Shown: positions 10,692-22,370, counted from the first letter of the stretch. The stretch: DNA of 64,000 bases from Areca catechu (GCA_021397845.1 CM038043.1:33782501-33846500), one strand, 5' to 3'. Numbers and translations are program-made. The notes: generated by a model from the sequence alone, not told the origin.

Positions 10692-11566
10692 TGTTGCCAT
10701 ACTTTCTCCTGGGCCGGGTCGGCTGGCGGTGTTGGAGCGCGCCTTTTCCGGTCGACCTGCAACAAAGTCCCCAAACGCCGGCAGTGTTCCAGCGGGGGAC
10801 ACTTCGATACCTAAGTCAGCCTAAGAGTGAGAGCAACAGAATGGAGGAATAAAAATGGACAATGTTTGGAGAGAGAAGAGTCCACCTTCTTTCGAGCAGG
10901 ATCCCCCAGATACCTTATATAGATGCAGAACAGTCCAAAAGTTATTATGGGGCAGGCCGAGAAAGATCGATTTGTCCCTACTAGGATCTGGAGAGTGGCC
11001 ACGTGGCGCCTTGAGAGGGCAAAGTCATGGGAGTAGTGGAGCGGCGCTGCTGCGGTGGCAGAATTCCGTTGTAACAAAAGGGCCTTCTATAACACTCTAG
11101 GGTCCCGAAACGAGTCAGTCGGATCCCAGTAGGAGTGGCCGTCGGACCTCTGCTTCAGTGGTTCGGCTGCCGAAGGAGATAGATGAGCTAGATCCCAGAA
11201 GGAGCGGTCGTCGGACCTCTGCCCCAGTGGGTCGGCTGCCGAAGGAGATAGATGAGCCGACCCCTAAGGAGTGGCGTTCGAACCTCTGTCCTAGTGGGTC
11301 GGCTGCCGAAGGAGATAGATGAGCCGGACCCAGAAGGAGCAACCGTTGGACCTCTGTCCTAGTGGGTCGGTTGCCGAAGGAGATAGATGAGCCGGACCCC
11401 AGAAAGAGTGGCCGTCGGACCTCTGCCCCAGTGGGTCGGCTGCCGAAGGAGATAGATGAACCGGATCCCAGAAGGAGTGGCCATGGACCTCTCTCCCAGG
11501 GGCTGGTCCTGTCAGGCTACCAAAATAAACCGGCACGATTCAGTGGTGAGCCGGATAGGTACAACA
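10692..11566 (-). repeat. T1 3' LTR
   Basis: 875 bp, the partner of 22371-23314. It has the same order: a U5 block with GGTCGACCTGCAACAAAGTC, a TATA-like CCTTATATA at 10913-10921 (TATATAAGG on the minus strand), and an array of units of about 69 bp. Differences from the 5' LTR include the number of array units. Confidence 0.9.
11113..11500 (-). repeat. T1 LTR tandem array, unit about 69 bp (3' LTR)
   Basis: Five to six diverged units, each containing GTCGGCTGCCGAAGGAGATA and GGACCTCTGCCCCAGTGG; unit starts fall near 11161, 11229, 11297, 11367 and 11437. The array is also in the other LTR, so it was part of the U3 region before insertion. Regular open frames across it result from the repeat. 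Confidence 0.85.
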
Positions 11567-11570
11567 GTTG

Positions 11571-11584
11571 CCCCCCTTGCCCTT
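11571..11584 (-). other. T1 polypurine tract
   Basis: The minus strand reads AAGGGGCAAGGGGGG and then AAC at the LTR border. Correct position for plus-strand priming. Confidence 0.7.
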
Positions 11585-12183
11585 GAGCTTCAAGCGATTT
11601 TGTGGCCTCGAAGTACGAGGGAAATATTAGGCATTAAATGCGTCGGCCCCCAAATGATGGCAATCCTGAATTGGCGTGCAGCGGCCGGTTCAATTCTGCT
11701 CCGAATCTCGGCCCTTGGACAGGTGTTGGCACCGCAGTGGCAATAGCAGTAGAGGTAGTTAATGCTGGTACGGTGCCATAAAGAACCGTTAGTCCATAAT
11801 GCCCGCCCCGACATGACCCCGATGCGACGTGGACCACGTGGCAAGATCCAGACGGTTGGCATGGAACCTGGAGTGGCATATCCACGGTTGGCCAAGCGGT
11901 TACGCGGATTGCAATCGGACGTGAACCGGCGTGTCCCTTCGGCGTCCCCATCTAATCAAGATGTCGCGTCAAATGCCGCGAATCGTGGCGCTCGAGGGTG
12001 CTGGGAGGCGGCCCCTCAACACCTATCAAAGGAGGGGAGGATGCCCGGAGGGGGTCTTTCGCTGCGCCCGGGGTTAGAGAGAGAGATTTTTTTTTGTTCT
12101 GCTCCTACCGCCCATGCCTTAGGAATTCGCTTGCCAGGTTAGTTCCGCCCCCATCTTCTTCTTTAATCACCACCTTCCTAAGG

Positions 12184-14375
12184 ATGGCCTCTTTTGGTCG
12201 GATCCCAGTTCGGGGGAATAGGGAGCCCGGTCCCAACGACATCCCCACCACCATGACTCGGAGAGAGTAGAGGGTCTTAGGGCCATATACAATATACCGA
12301 CCACACTTCAGCTTACCATCCCCAACCAAGAGGGCAGAGTGAATAGTCCAATGAACTTAGGAACCTTGTCTTTGTACGAAGACCACCTAAAGGCCGGACT
12401 TCGATTTCCCATTCAAAGCTTCTTCATCCAAATTTTAACCACTATAGGATTACCCCATCTCAGCTGACCTCGAATAGCATTCGGGTGATCTGCGGCTTTG
12501 TTTTCATGTGCCGGAAGCCGAAGTCGAGCCTAGGTTGTCCTTGTTTGGCAGTTTCTTCCTCTTAAAATAGGATTTCCGAAGTCGAGAGTGGTGGGTATTT
12601 AGTCCGTGACCCAATCGGAAGATCTTAAGGGAGGGACGCCCGTTAGCCATCCATGGGTGAAGTCCCTCATTTTTGTTATGTGATAGCTTGGAGCGTGGGG
12701 ATTTGAGCCAGCATGGGGGGATCCCCTGTCGAGGGCACCGACGGGAAAAGGGTTCTGAGGGCCAATGAGGCCGATTTCCACAAGCTGATCGACGATGACC
12801 CAAAGTTTGTCGGTTTCCGCTTCTTGAAGACAGCCTATACCATGCTGGGATCAGCCAGCACCGGAATCTGGGTAGGATAGATACATACGCCGGATACAAT
12901 CTCCCTTCATCCGAATTTATTCTAACTGACTTGTTTGCTGATAGGTGGAAAGATGAGGCCAGACCGGTCGATCATCGTGACGTTGGCTGCACAAAGGAGG
13001 GCTGGTCAGACGATAGAACTGGCAACTCCGAAACCCAAGAGAAAAATGGCAGATGAGCCGGTACCGGAGAGGTCGAAGAAATAATAGGTGAGGGAGCCGC
13101 CTGCCATTGTCGTTTCCATTGAATCCGACACCGGTGGCGTACCGTCACCTGGCCGTTGGCCTGTCAAGCCGAAGGAACACCTGTCGCCGTCCGTGCACTC
13201 GCCATCAGGGAAGAAAAGAGCGACCACCGACATACTATGAGGAGACGGCCCCCGAACCGGCGGGGAGATCCTCCCCATGACCAAGGAGCCGAAGGCCGTC
13301 AGGAAGAGGGCCGTCGGGAAGGAAGTCGTCGATGTCAGCGACGATGCATGCCAGCTGGAGCGTGCAATCGAAGATGCAAGGCAGGTCAGGACCTTGCTGG
13401 AGGGGCCGTCGCTGGAACCGATTGGAACAAGAGTCGTCAGACGCTCAATGAAGCCATAAGGAGCATCTTCCACCGTGATGGGGGTAATTCATCCGATTAT
13501 GAACTCCTCATCCTTATCCTTTCGTTACCAACTGTTTTATTATGGGCAACTCCTTCAAGACGCTCTGCTAATGGACGACAGCTTGGGTGAGCTTTTGGAT
13601 TTGAAAGATCACTCAAGCCGGGAGGTCGAGAGGATTGAGGCGGCGAGGGATGCTGCTGAGGTGGCACTGACGGCTGCTAGGTCGGAATTATCCATCCTAT
13701 GCATGGCCGAAGAAGAGCATTTGCCTTACGGGCCGAGGTAGAGGCTCAGAAGAATCAGATCGAGGCCCTGTAGACTCGGCGGGACAAATTGAGCATCTAG
13801 CTGAGGAGCAAGAAGAACAGGGCGAAGCTCCTAGCCTGCGAACTGGTCGAAGAGAGGTCTCGCCTGTCGGAGTCAGAGAAGCAATCAAGGAAGCATCATG
13901 CCGAGGCCAGAAAGCTTCATGCCGAGGCCGAAAAGCACAAGGCCAAAGCCGAGAAATATAGGGGGCTACTGAAGTCATCCCAAGAGTTGATGAAGTCGGC
14001 TTCCGTAACGGCCGTGAGGGAGTACAAGGCCTCGAGGAATTCAGAGCGGAGATGAACGAGGCCGGTTTCTATTTCTTCGACTTTGGCTATGAAGAATGTC
14101 TGGAGAAGGTCCAACAGGCCTTCCCAGAACATGACCTCTCCTTTCTGCAACTACCTAAGCTGGCAGAGGAGGCTGAAGAAGAAGGCTCATTCGAGCAAGG
14201 GGGTGAGATACCTACCAGAGCTGAGGCAAAGGGGGCCGAACCGAAGACCGTGGTCGATGCCGAAGCAGTTGTTGATGTCCAGACTGGCGTCCCCGTCATG
14301 CAAGAGGAGACCGGAGTAGAAGTCGAAGTCCCGAGGGCTTCGGAAGCTGATGTAACTCCGGCGGGTCAGACCTGA
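12184..14375 (+). pseudogene. T1 antisense ORF, 'putative gypsy-type transposon' protein
   Basis: This coding remnant lies on the strand opposite to T1 pol. The part at 12350-12560 (LGTLSLYEDHLKAGLRFPIQ) resembles the N-terminal domain of plant proteins described as 'putative gypsy type transposon' (Pfam Transposase_28 type). The middle (12950-13460) is basic and Pro-rich. The part at 13475-14375 is Ala/Glu/Arg-rich and likely coiled coil, ending with a GF..FGYEECLEKV..AF block and an acidic tail that stops at 14375. Several stops and frame changes interrupt it. Such ORFs between integrase and 3' LTR are known in Tat elements; the function is unknown. T2 has a matching one. Confidence 0.6.
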
Positions 14376-14794
14376 GTTGTCTATAAAGGTCTGATCTCCT
14401 TTTGTAAACACTTGGTAATGAAATCTTTTATATTTTGTCTATGATTGCATGTATTCGTTCGGTTTGGCCGAATCCCTTTCTCTATGAAAATGCTTCAAGT
14501 ATTTCCTTTCGGCACGTTAGGAACTCAGGTAGTCGAGTGACGCCCATAGTAGCTAGGCACAAAATTGATAGCTAATCCTGTGTGCAATTTGTCGGCCTAT
14601 TTGGCTCGAAGAATAATCGAGGCATGCCGAAGCCAGCATCTTAGGCCGTATTGATACCCATAGGATTTTTCCTTCCAAGTATCGATCCGTCGGCTCGTCT
14701 GAACTAGGAGACGTCGAGGTAGCTGACGGATGGTTGCTTAGGCCGGACTCATTTACTTAGAAAATTTCTTCCCAAGTATCGGTCCGTCGGCTCA
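14376..14794 (-). other. T1 spacer between antisense ORF and tandem array
   Basis: No gene seen. It contains two diverged copies of a CTTCCCAAGTATCGGTCCGT-like segment (about 14673 and 14769), the start of the repeat-rich zone. Confidence 0.5.
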
Positions 14795-15080
14795 TCCGAA
14801 CTAGGAGCCTTTGCAGACCGAAGTCAGACTTTCGGAAGTGGACTGCCCTAGAGCCTTTACCGACCGAAGTTGGACTTTTCAAAAGTGGGCTACCCTAGAG
14901 CCTTTGCCAACCGGAGTCAGACTTTTCGGAAGTGGGCTGCCCTAGAGACTTTGCCGACCGGAATCGAACTTTTCGAAAGTGGACTGCCCTAGAGCCTTTG
15001 CCGACCGAAGTCAGACTTTTCGAAAGTAGCTGCCCTAGAGCCTTTGCGACCGGAGTCAGACTTTCGAAGTGGTTACTGAA
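14795..15080 (-). repeat. T1 tandem array, unit about 48 bp
   Basis: About six units with the core AGAGCCTTTGCCGACCG and GACTTTTCGAAAGTGG. The array lies exactly between the 3' ends of the integrase (minus strand) and the antisense ORF (plus strand). Arrays here are known as the variable 3' untranslated region of Tat elements. Confidence 0.8.
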
Positions 15081-15120
15081 AAGATGAATTATTGATAATA
15101 TTGCGAAGATTGTCTACATT

Positions 15121-16260
15121 CTACGGGCGTGCTATCTGCCGTCCGTCCAAATGCTCGATTCGGTATGTTCCGGCCCGAATTACTTCAACGACTCGATAAG
15201 GTCCTTCCCAGTTCGGGGTAAGTTTTCCTTGCTCGGTCGGTCTTGAAATCTCCACCCTCTGCAACACTAGATCTCCGACTCTGAAAGTTCGTGCTCTGAC
15301 TCTCGAGTTGTAATACTTTGTCATCTTCTAGTGGTACGTCACCATCTTCGAGCTTGTTCGGAGTCTAGTTTCTTTAAGTAGGTCCAGGTCAGCCCTTCGC
15401 TGCTCGGAGTTAGCCGGTTCGGCACAGTGGTCAATCCGTAAGGATTGCAGAGAGACCTCCATAAGGATAATGGCTTCACTTCCGTAAGTAAGGTTGAAAG
15501 GAGTCTCTCCAGTCACCGACCGGGCGGTTGTCTGGTATGCCCAAAGCACAGAATAAAGTTCTTCGGCCCATAGTCCTTTGGCGTCATTCAAACTTGTCTT
15601 TAGCCTGTGTAGGATTGTCCAATTGGTAACTTTGACTTCTCCGTTAGACTGGGGATGGCCGACTGAGGTGAGCCGATGAGATATATGGTACTATCCGCAA
15701 AAATTCCAGAATTTTGGGTTGTCGAACTGCCTTCCATTGTTGGTGATGATCGTTTGCGGGATGCCAAACCAATAAATAATGCAATTCTGTACAAAGATTT
15801 CCACCTTGGCTTCCGTGATTTGCGCCAGCGGTTCGGCCTCCATCCATTTGGTGAAGTAATCAATCGCTATAATGAGAAACTTTCGCTGACCAGACACCAG
15901 AGAAAAAGGTCCAAGGATGTCCATCTCCCACTGAGCGAAAGGCCATGGGGCGGTGATCGGAGCCAGCTGGTTGGCAGGCCTCCTTTGGATATTGGTGTAC
16001 CTTTGGCATGCATTGTACCTTCGGACAAAGTTCGAAGCATCCTTTTGGATCATAGGCCAATAGTATCCTTGTTGGATGATTTTGTAGGCCAGGGACCGTC
16101 CCCCAAGGTGATCGCTGTAGATGGCCTCATGAACTTCCCTGAGGGCATATTCAGCATCGGTCGGCCCTAGGCACTTCAATAGAGGCTGAGAGAATGACCG
16201 CTTGTAGAGGACGCCATCGAGGATGACGTACTTAGATGCCGACCAGCATATATGCTTGGC
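15121..16260 (-). pseudogene. T1 integrase, broken
   Basis: In the element's sense: a zinc-binding domain (EVHEAIYSDHLGGR ... YNACQRY; the first Cys of the CxxC pair is replaced by Tyr), then the core with EMDILGPF, AIDYFTKWMEAEPLA and IITNNGRQFDN, where the second catalytic Asp is Asn. The Glu region (GEVKVTN, near 15640) is in another frame. Next come WAEELYSVLWAY (15328-15591) and the C-terminal GPYRVVEV block (15121-15324). At least two frameshifts separate these pieces. It would have inserted T1 cDNA in the nucleus; this copy cannot. Confidence 0.85.
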
Positions 16261-16430
16261 TTCGGTTGGATCGTCCGGAGAGTTCCTTGATTAAGAAAAG
16301 TAAAGATTGGAGCCATCCAAGAAGTCTCCTACTCAACTTGTTAGATCTCTATCGGCTCTTCGTGAATGCCAGGGTGCTGCAAGTGCTCCACAAAGGTTCG
16401 ATCGAAGGTATTAGTGCCCACTGTAGCCAA

Positions 16431-16820
16431 TCATGATAGAGCATCCGCCCGAGAATTATGCAGACGAGGTATGTGGAGGATTTCGAAGAACTTGAGTCGT
16501 GAGGTGAGATTTTGTACCTTATACAAGTACTTGGCTAGGGTTGAATCCCTTGTTTCAAACTCGCCCTTCACCTGGTTGACCACCAGCTGAAAGTCGGAGA
16601 AAACTCTTATTCGGCTAATGCCTAGTTCATTGGTGATTCGCAGTCCCACTAGTAGGGCTTCGTACTCCACCTGATTATTCGACACCTGAAAGGAAAGTGG
16701 AGAGCATACTCCAGGTTCTCTCCATTTGGATCGGCTAAGATCAGGCCGGCCTCGCAACCTGCAAGGTTGGACGCTCCATCCATATGTAGCGTCAAGCGGG
16801 TTCGTGCTCGACGATGGCAT
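16431..16820 (-). pseudogene. T1 archaeal-type RNase H (aRNH)
   Basis: The blocks NNQVEYEALLVGL, VFSDFQLVVNQV and HIPRLHNSRADALS are those of the second RNase H found between the ordinary RNase H and the integrase in Tat elements. The Glu and two Asp residues of the active site can be seen; the first Asp block lies before the open part and is damaged. It removes RNA from RNA:DNA hybrids in reverse transcription. Confidence 0.75.
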
Positions 16821-16825
16821 CAGCC

Positions 16826-18667
16826 TCAGGTACTTCGACTGTTACAAAGGATGAACATGTTTCCAAGTACATTCGGCGATGAAATCATATTAGCTGAGCC
16901 TTCAAAGCCGACCGAGACTGGAAGGAGACGTCAAACTCGCCAAGTTTGATGGCCCATTTAGCGAGCCTACCGAGGTGTCTGGGCTTCGTAGGATTGCTTT
17001 GAGTGGTTGGTCGGTGAGCACTACAACTGGATGAGCTTGGAAGTAGGGTCGAAACCTTTTAGCCACTACGACCAAAGAATAGACCAGCTTCTGCAACTTC
17101 GGATACCTTGTTTCGATGTCATGGAAGACTTTGCTGATGTAGTAGACTAGCTTTTGGTGGCCGTCTTCTCCCACTCGAACAAGTATGGAGCTGACCGCCT
17201 CATCCAATGCTGACAGGTATATATACAATGGCTCCCCCTCCATCAATTTGGCTAGCAATGGAGGTTTCCTCAGATATTCTTTTAAGGCTTCAAAGGCTGA
17301 CCAGCATTCTTCGATCCAGGTGAAACGATCCGACCAACACAGGGTCTTGAAGAAAGGGAGGGACTTCTTAGCTGAACGGAGATGAAATGGCTGAGTGAGG
17401 CGATTTGGCCGGTAAGCTCTTGCACCTATTTCTTGTTGGTCGGATGTCCCATCTCGAGGATAGCTCTTATCTTGTCGGGATTGACTTCAATCCCCCTTTG
17501 GGTGACCAGGAAGCCGAGGAACTTGCCTGAAGTTATGCAGAACACACACTTCACAGGATTGAGCTTCATTCGATGGCGTCTCAAGCCATCGAAGGTCTCC
17601 TGCAAGTCTTTGATATGGTCGGCCCTTTGGAGGCTCTTCACTATCATATCATCCACATAAGCCTCCATATTTCTGCCTAACTGCCCTTCAAAAATATGGT
17701 TGATCAATCTTTGAAAGGTGGCACTGGCATTTTTCAAGACAAAGGGCATCATCCTGTAACAATAAAGGCCTTTGTCGGTGACGAAGGCAGTCTTCTCCTC
17801 GTCCTCCGGATGCATCCTGACCTGGTTATACCCAGAGAAGGCATCCATAAAACTCAAAAGCTGATGGCTGGCCGTGGCATCCACCAGCTGATCAATTTTC
17901 GGTACAGGGAAGCTGTCCTTCGACAAGCCTTGTTGAGGTCGGTGTAATCTACACAGATCCTCCACTTCCTGTTGGCCTTTTTCACCATGATGACATTCGC
18001 CAGCCACTCAGGGTAATGAACCTCCTGATAAAATCAGCGTCCGAAAGCTTTCTTACTTCTTCATCAATAGCTCTCTACCTTTCGACAGTGAAGCTCCTCT
18101 TTTTCTGCCGGACGGGCCTGTAGCTCGGATCCACCCTCAACTGGTGGGTGATGACGTCCAATGGGATTCCCGGCATGTTCGAGGCCGACCAGGCAAAGAT
18201 GTCGGCGTTGCTTCTAAGAAAGCCGATTAGCTCTGACTTGATGTCTTCGTCGAGGGAGCTTCAAATTTGGAGGACTTTGGTGGGGTCATCCTCACAAAGA
18301 GGAACAAACAGGATTTTGTCGTCCTACCGACCATGGCCGTCGACCTCAGCCCTTGGATCGAGTTGCTCCAGAGTAGGACGGCCTTCCATTGTTGGTTAAG
18401 GATAGTCAAACATTGTCTAGCCATCCGTCGTTCTCCCCTTATCACTCCGACCCCGCTCCTGGTTGGAAACTTTGCCACCATATGGTAAGTAGACACGATG
18501 GCTCGGAACTTGTTGAGAGTCGATCGGCCTAAAATGGCATTGTACGCTGAGGTCGTCCAGACGAACACAAAGTTGATGGGAGAGTTTTTTGGAAAGGCTC
18601 CATCCCGATCATTACGGGTAAGGTGATTTCTCCTTCAACTCTGATAGAGTTTCCTCCGAAGCCCACC
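16826..18667 (-). pseudogene. T1 protease-RT-RNase H block, copy A (tandem duplicate)
   Basis: First copy on the plus coordinate, second in element sense. The protease end (SAYNAILGRSTLNKFRAI) is in 18227-18568. RT is in 17426-18007 with KIDQLV, FMDAFSGYNQV and YVDD (codons 17648-17659). RNase H is in 16902-17258 with SKVFHDIETRYPKLQK and VVVLTDQPLKAIL. It aligns base by base with 18731-20581. Frameshifts divide the parts. This copy is the one joined to aRNH and integrase, and it keeps the usual YVDD. Confidence 0.85.
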
Positions 18668-18730
18668 GGCATTTTGGGGACTTTGTTCCAGGTCAACCGA
18701 AAAAGGCACGCTCCATCACTGCTAGCCGAC
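18668..18730 (+). other. Inverted T1 LTR (U5) fragment between the duplicate blocks
   Basis: The plus strand here (GGGGACTTTGTTCCAGGTC and what follows, from about 18665 to 18733) matches the reverse complement of 22389-22459, near the U5 end of the T1 5' LTR. It is therefore inverted relative to T1. It fills the joint between copy A and copy B, with a short shared CAGCC at one edge. Confidence 0.7.
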
Positions 18731-20658
18731 CCAGCCTCAAGTACTTCGGCTGTTACAAAGGATGAACATTGTTTCCAAGTACATTCGGCGATGAAATCAT
18801 ATTAGCTGAGCCTTCAAAGCCGACCGAGACTGGAAGGAGACGTCGAACTCGCCAAGTTTGACGGCCCATTTAGCGAGCCTACCGGAGGTGTCTGGGCTTC
18901 GTAGGATTGCTTTGAGCGGTTGGTCGGTGAGCACTACAACTGGATGAGCTTGGAAGTAGGGTCGAAGCCTTTTAGCCGCTACAACCAAAGAATAGACCAG
19001 CTTCTACAACTTCGGATACCTTGTTTCGATGTCATGGAAGACTTTGCTGATGTAGTAGACTAGCTTTTGGTGGCCGTCTTCTCCCACTCGGACAAGTACG
19101 GAGCTGACCGCCTCATCCAATGCTGACAGGTATATATACAATGGCTCCCCCTCCATCAATTTGGCCAGCAATGGAGGTTTCCTCAGATATTCTTTTAAGG
19201 CTTCAAAGGCTGACTGACATTCTTCGATCCAGGTGAAACGATCCGATTGACGTAGGGTCTTGAAGAAAGGGTGGGACTTCTCAGTCGAACGAGATAAAAC
19301 AGCTAAGTGAGGCGATTCGGCCAGTAAGCTCTTGCACCTATTTCTTGTTGGTCGGATGTCCCATCTTGAGGACGGCTCTTATCTTGTCGGGATTGACTTC
19401 AATCCCCCTTTGGGTGACCAGGAAGCTGAGGAACTTGCCTGAAGTTACGCCAAACACACACTTTGCAGGATTGAGCTTCATCTGATGGCGTCTCAAGGCG
19501 TCAAAGGTCTCCTACAAGTCTTTGATGTGGTCGGCCCTTTGGAGGCTTTTCACTATCATATCATCCATATAAGCCTCCATATTTCTGCCTAATTTCCCTT
19601 TGAAAATATGATTGATCAATCTTTGAAAGGTGGCACCGGCATTTTTCAAGCCGAAGGGCATCATCCTGTAACAGTAAAGGCCTTTGTCGGTGACGAAGGC
19701 AGTTTTCTCCTCATCCTCCGGATGCATCCTGACTTGGTTATACCTAGAGAAGGCATCCATAAAACTTAGAAGCTGATAGCCGGCCATGGCATCCATTAGC
19801 TAATCAATTTTTGGTACACGGAAGCTGTCCTTCGGACAAGCCTTGTTGAGGTCAGTGTAATCTACGTAGATCCTCCTCTTCCCATTGGCCTTTTTCACCA
19901 TGACGACATTCGCCAGCCACTCAGGGTAATGAACATCTCTGATAAAACCGGTGTCCAGAAGCTTTCTTGCTTCTTCATCAATAGCTCTCTGCCTTTCGAC
20001 AGCGAAGCTCCTCTTTTCTGCCGACGAGCCTGTAGCTTGGATCCACCCTCAACTGGTGGGTGATGACGTCCGACGGGATTCCCGGCATGTCCGAGGTTGA
20101 CCAGGCAAAGACATCGGCATTGCTTCTAAGAAAGCCGATTAGCTCTGACTTGATGTCTTCGTCGAGGGAGCTTCCAATTTGGAGTACTTTGGTGGGGTCA
20201 TCCTCATAAAGAGGAACAAACATGATTTTCTCGTCCAGCCGACCATGGCCGTCGGCCTCAGCCCATGGATCGAGCTACTTTAGAGTAGGATGGCCTTCCA
20301 ATTGTTGGCTAAGGATAGTCAAACATTGTCTGGCCATCCGTCGGTCTCCCCTTATCACTCTGACCCCGCTCCTGATTGGAAACTTTGCCACCATATGGTA
20401 AGTAGACACGATGGCTCGGAACTTGTTTAGAGCCAGTCGGCCTAAAATGGCGTTGTATGCCGAGGTCGTCCGGACGACCACAAAGTTGATTGGGAGAGTT
20501 TTTTGGAAAGGCTCCATCCCGATCGTTATGAGTAAGGTGATTTCTCCTTCAACTCTGACAGAGTTTCCTCCGAAGCCCGTCAGCGGTATGTGGGACTCAT
20601 GCAGCCTCAACCGGGACAAGTTCATTCTCAGGAAAGCATCATACAATAATACCTCCAT
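18731..20658 (-). pseudogene. T1 protease-RT-RNase H block, copy B
   Basis: First block in element sense. Protease-like region 20275-20658 (VEGEITLLITIGMEP, SAYNAILGRLALNKFRAI). RT region about 19340-20223, with SFMDAFSRYNQVRMH and YMDDMIV (YMDD codons 19560-19571; copy A has YVDD). RNase H region 18797-19200. Homology with copy A runs over 18731-20581; 20582-20658 is unique and joins gag. The blocks are in different frames, so no polyprotein is possible. Confidence 0.85.
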
Positions 20659-22350
20659 GGAGCTTCCATTATCTATAAGTATTCTTTTTACATCATGTGG
20701 GCGATAACCGCCGAAATGACTACAGGTTCGTTTTCAAAAACATGGGACTCTAGAAGGTCCTCGTTAGAGAAGGTGATGGCGTTGGAGCCCCTTAATCTCT
20801 TGACGATGTCTGAACCATCCTCGTAGCCCCAATCGGTCCTCCGATGCAACATATTGACGCCCCCATCAATCGGCCTCTGGTGGGGAAGCTCTGTCTCCTC
20901 TAGAGGGTTTCTGGCGACGGAGGCTTCAGCCCGATCCCGACGGGGTCGGACGTACTTTCATAAGTACCCCCTTCGGATGAGATCTTCGATGGTGTCCTTT
21001 AGCTGCAGGTACTCCTCAGTATTGTGCCCATGGTCCCGGTGGAACTTGCAATATTTGTTCTTGTCCCTGGAAACAGGTGGGACCCTCATCGGGCGAGGCC
21101 TTTGGAGGAAGGCATCATTTTCGATCTTCATGAGGATCTTCTTCCTCGGGAAGGAGAGGGGCGCGTAGCTTTCGAACCTCCTGGGATAGTCCTTCGACTT
21201 TGGACTCTGGTACCAGGCTGACCTGTTGTTGTTGGGGGTTGGACCTCAGGAGCCTTGTCGCTCCGCTTCTTGGGTTTGGCCTCCTTTCCTCCTGTCGTCG
21301 GCTCGCCGCCTGCTCTTCAGCGATGGCATACTTCTGCGCTCGGGTCAGCAGCTCAGGGTAGCTCGTCAAAGTCGCTTGTCCAGGGAGAAAGTAAGCCTAG
21401 ATGATCGGAGCCTTCTTTTGAAGGCCGACATAGCCACTACCTCATTTAGATTCGGGACCTCCATGGCCGCTGAATTGAAACGGGCCATGTAGTCCCGGAG
21501 CATCTCTCCCTCTTTTTACGACACGAGGAAGAGGAAGTCGGCATACCTTGGAGTCCGATTATAGGTCCTGAAATGGGAAAGAAAAAGATTTTCGAGTTGG
21601 GGGAAGGAGTGGATCGTACCTGGTCGGATGGCGGTGAACCACATCTGGATGGCATTCTTTAGGGTTGCTGGGAAGGCAATGCAGTGGAGGGGGTCGGAGG
21701 CACCTTGTACCATCATGTGGGCCTTGTAGGTGCCCAGATGGTCCAGCGGGTCGGTGGTGCCGTCGTAGGGCTCCACCTAAGAAACTTTGAAGTGGTGGGG
21801 AATCGGCTCTGCCAGAATCTCATTGGAGAAAGGCAGGTGGGAGTCGTATACCTGCCCCCCTTCGACTTTCTGCCGAAGGACAATTTCATCTATGCGCTCC
21901 TCAATGCACAGAATTTTATCGGCGTAGGAAGGCGAGGCTGATCTCGCCCTCTTGCTGTCGGCTCATGCCCTGTGGGACCTCCTGGGCTCCGCCACGGGAT
22001 GAGAACAATGTTGGACTTCTGGTTGTTGGCTCCTGCCAGCAGCTGGTTGATGATCAGTGCAGGATATGGCGGATGGCTGTTGTTGGTTGTCGGCCATCTC
22101 CTGGAAATGCTGGACCACTACAGTGAGCGTTTCAATTTGGCTTACCAACATGTGGAACTGCTGTAGTCCCAGAGTGATGGTGGGCTCCGCAGCAGCGGCG
22201 GGGACAGCGGCAGTAGCGGTGGCACTTTCCCTTGGGGTTCTTCGGATCTGGATGAGGAAAAGCCTCTAGTAGAGGGGTTCTGCGCTCTTCTCTTAGCCAT
22301 TGCCCCGCAGATAAGTAGATTTTTCCTTTTAGTGAAAGGAGACCGGGCCC
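20659..22350 (-). pseudogene. T1 gag, broken
   Basis: The Gag core is in 21516-21776 (DPLDHLGTYKAHM ... CIAFPATLKNAI ... WF), the typical retrotransposon Gag family pattern. The stretch 21115-21369 is charged. At about 20950-21070 the block YCKFHRDHGHNTEEYLQLK, a Cys/His motif standing in the place of the zinc knuckle in Tat Gag, precedes the protease. The start is not clear: 22132-22452 is open but runs into the LTR. Frameshifts and stops break it. Confidence 0.75.
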
Positions 22351-22351
22351 C

Positions 22352-22370
22352 CCTTCCTCGAGTGCTAATC
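22352..22370 (-). other. T1 primer-binding site (putative)
   Basis: Directly inside the 5' LTR the minus strand reads GATTAGCACTCGAGGAAGGG. T2 has GATTGGCATGCTAGGAAGGG in the same place. Shared position and sequence support a primer site; I cannot name the tRNA. Confidence 0.5.

Noticed and set aside
11113..11500. CRISPR-like regular repeats (also 22790-23250, 23560-24117, 32350-32695, 36120-36650)
   Set aside because: Units are in direct contact without unique spacers and lie in LTRs or 3' regions of plant elements. They are tandem arrays.
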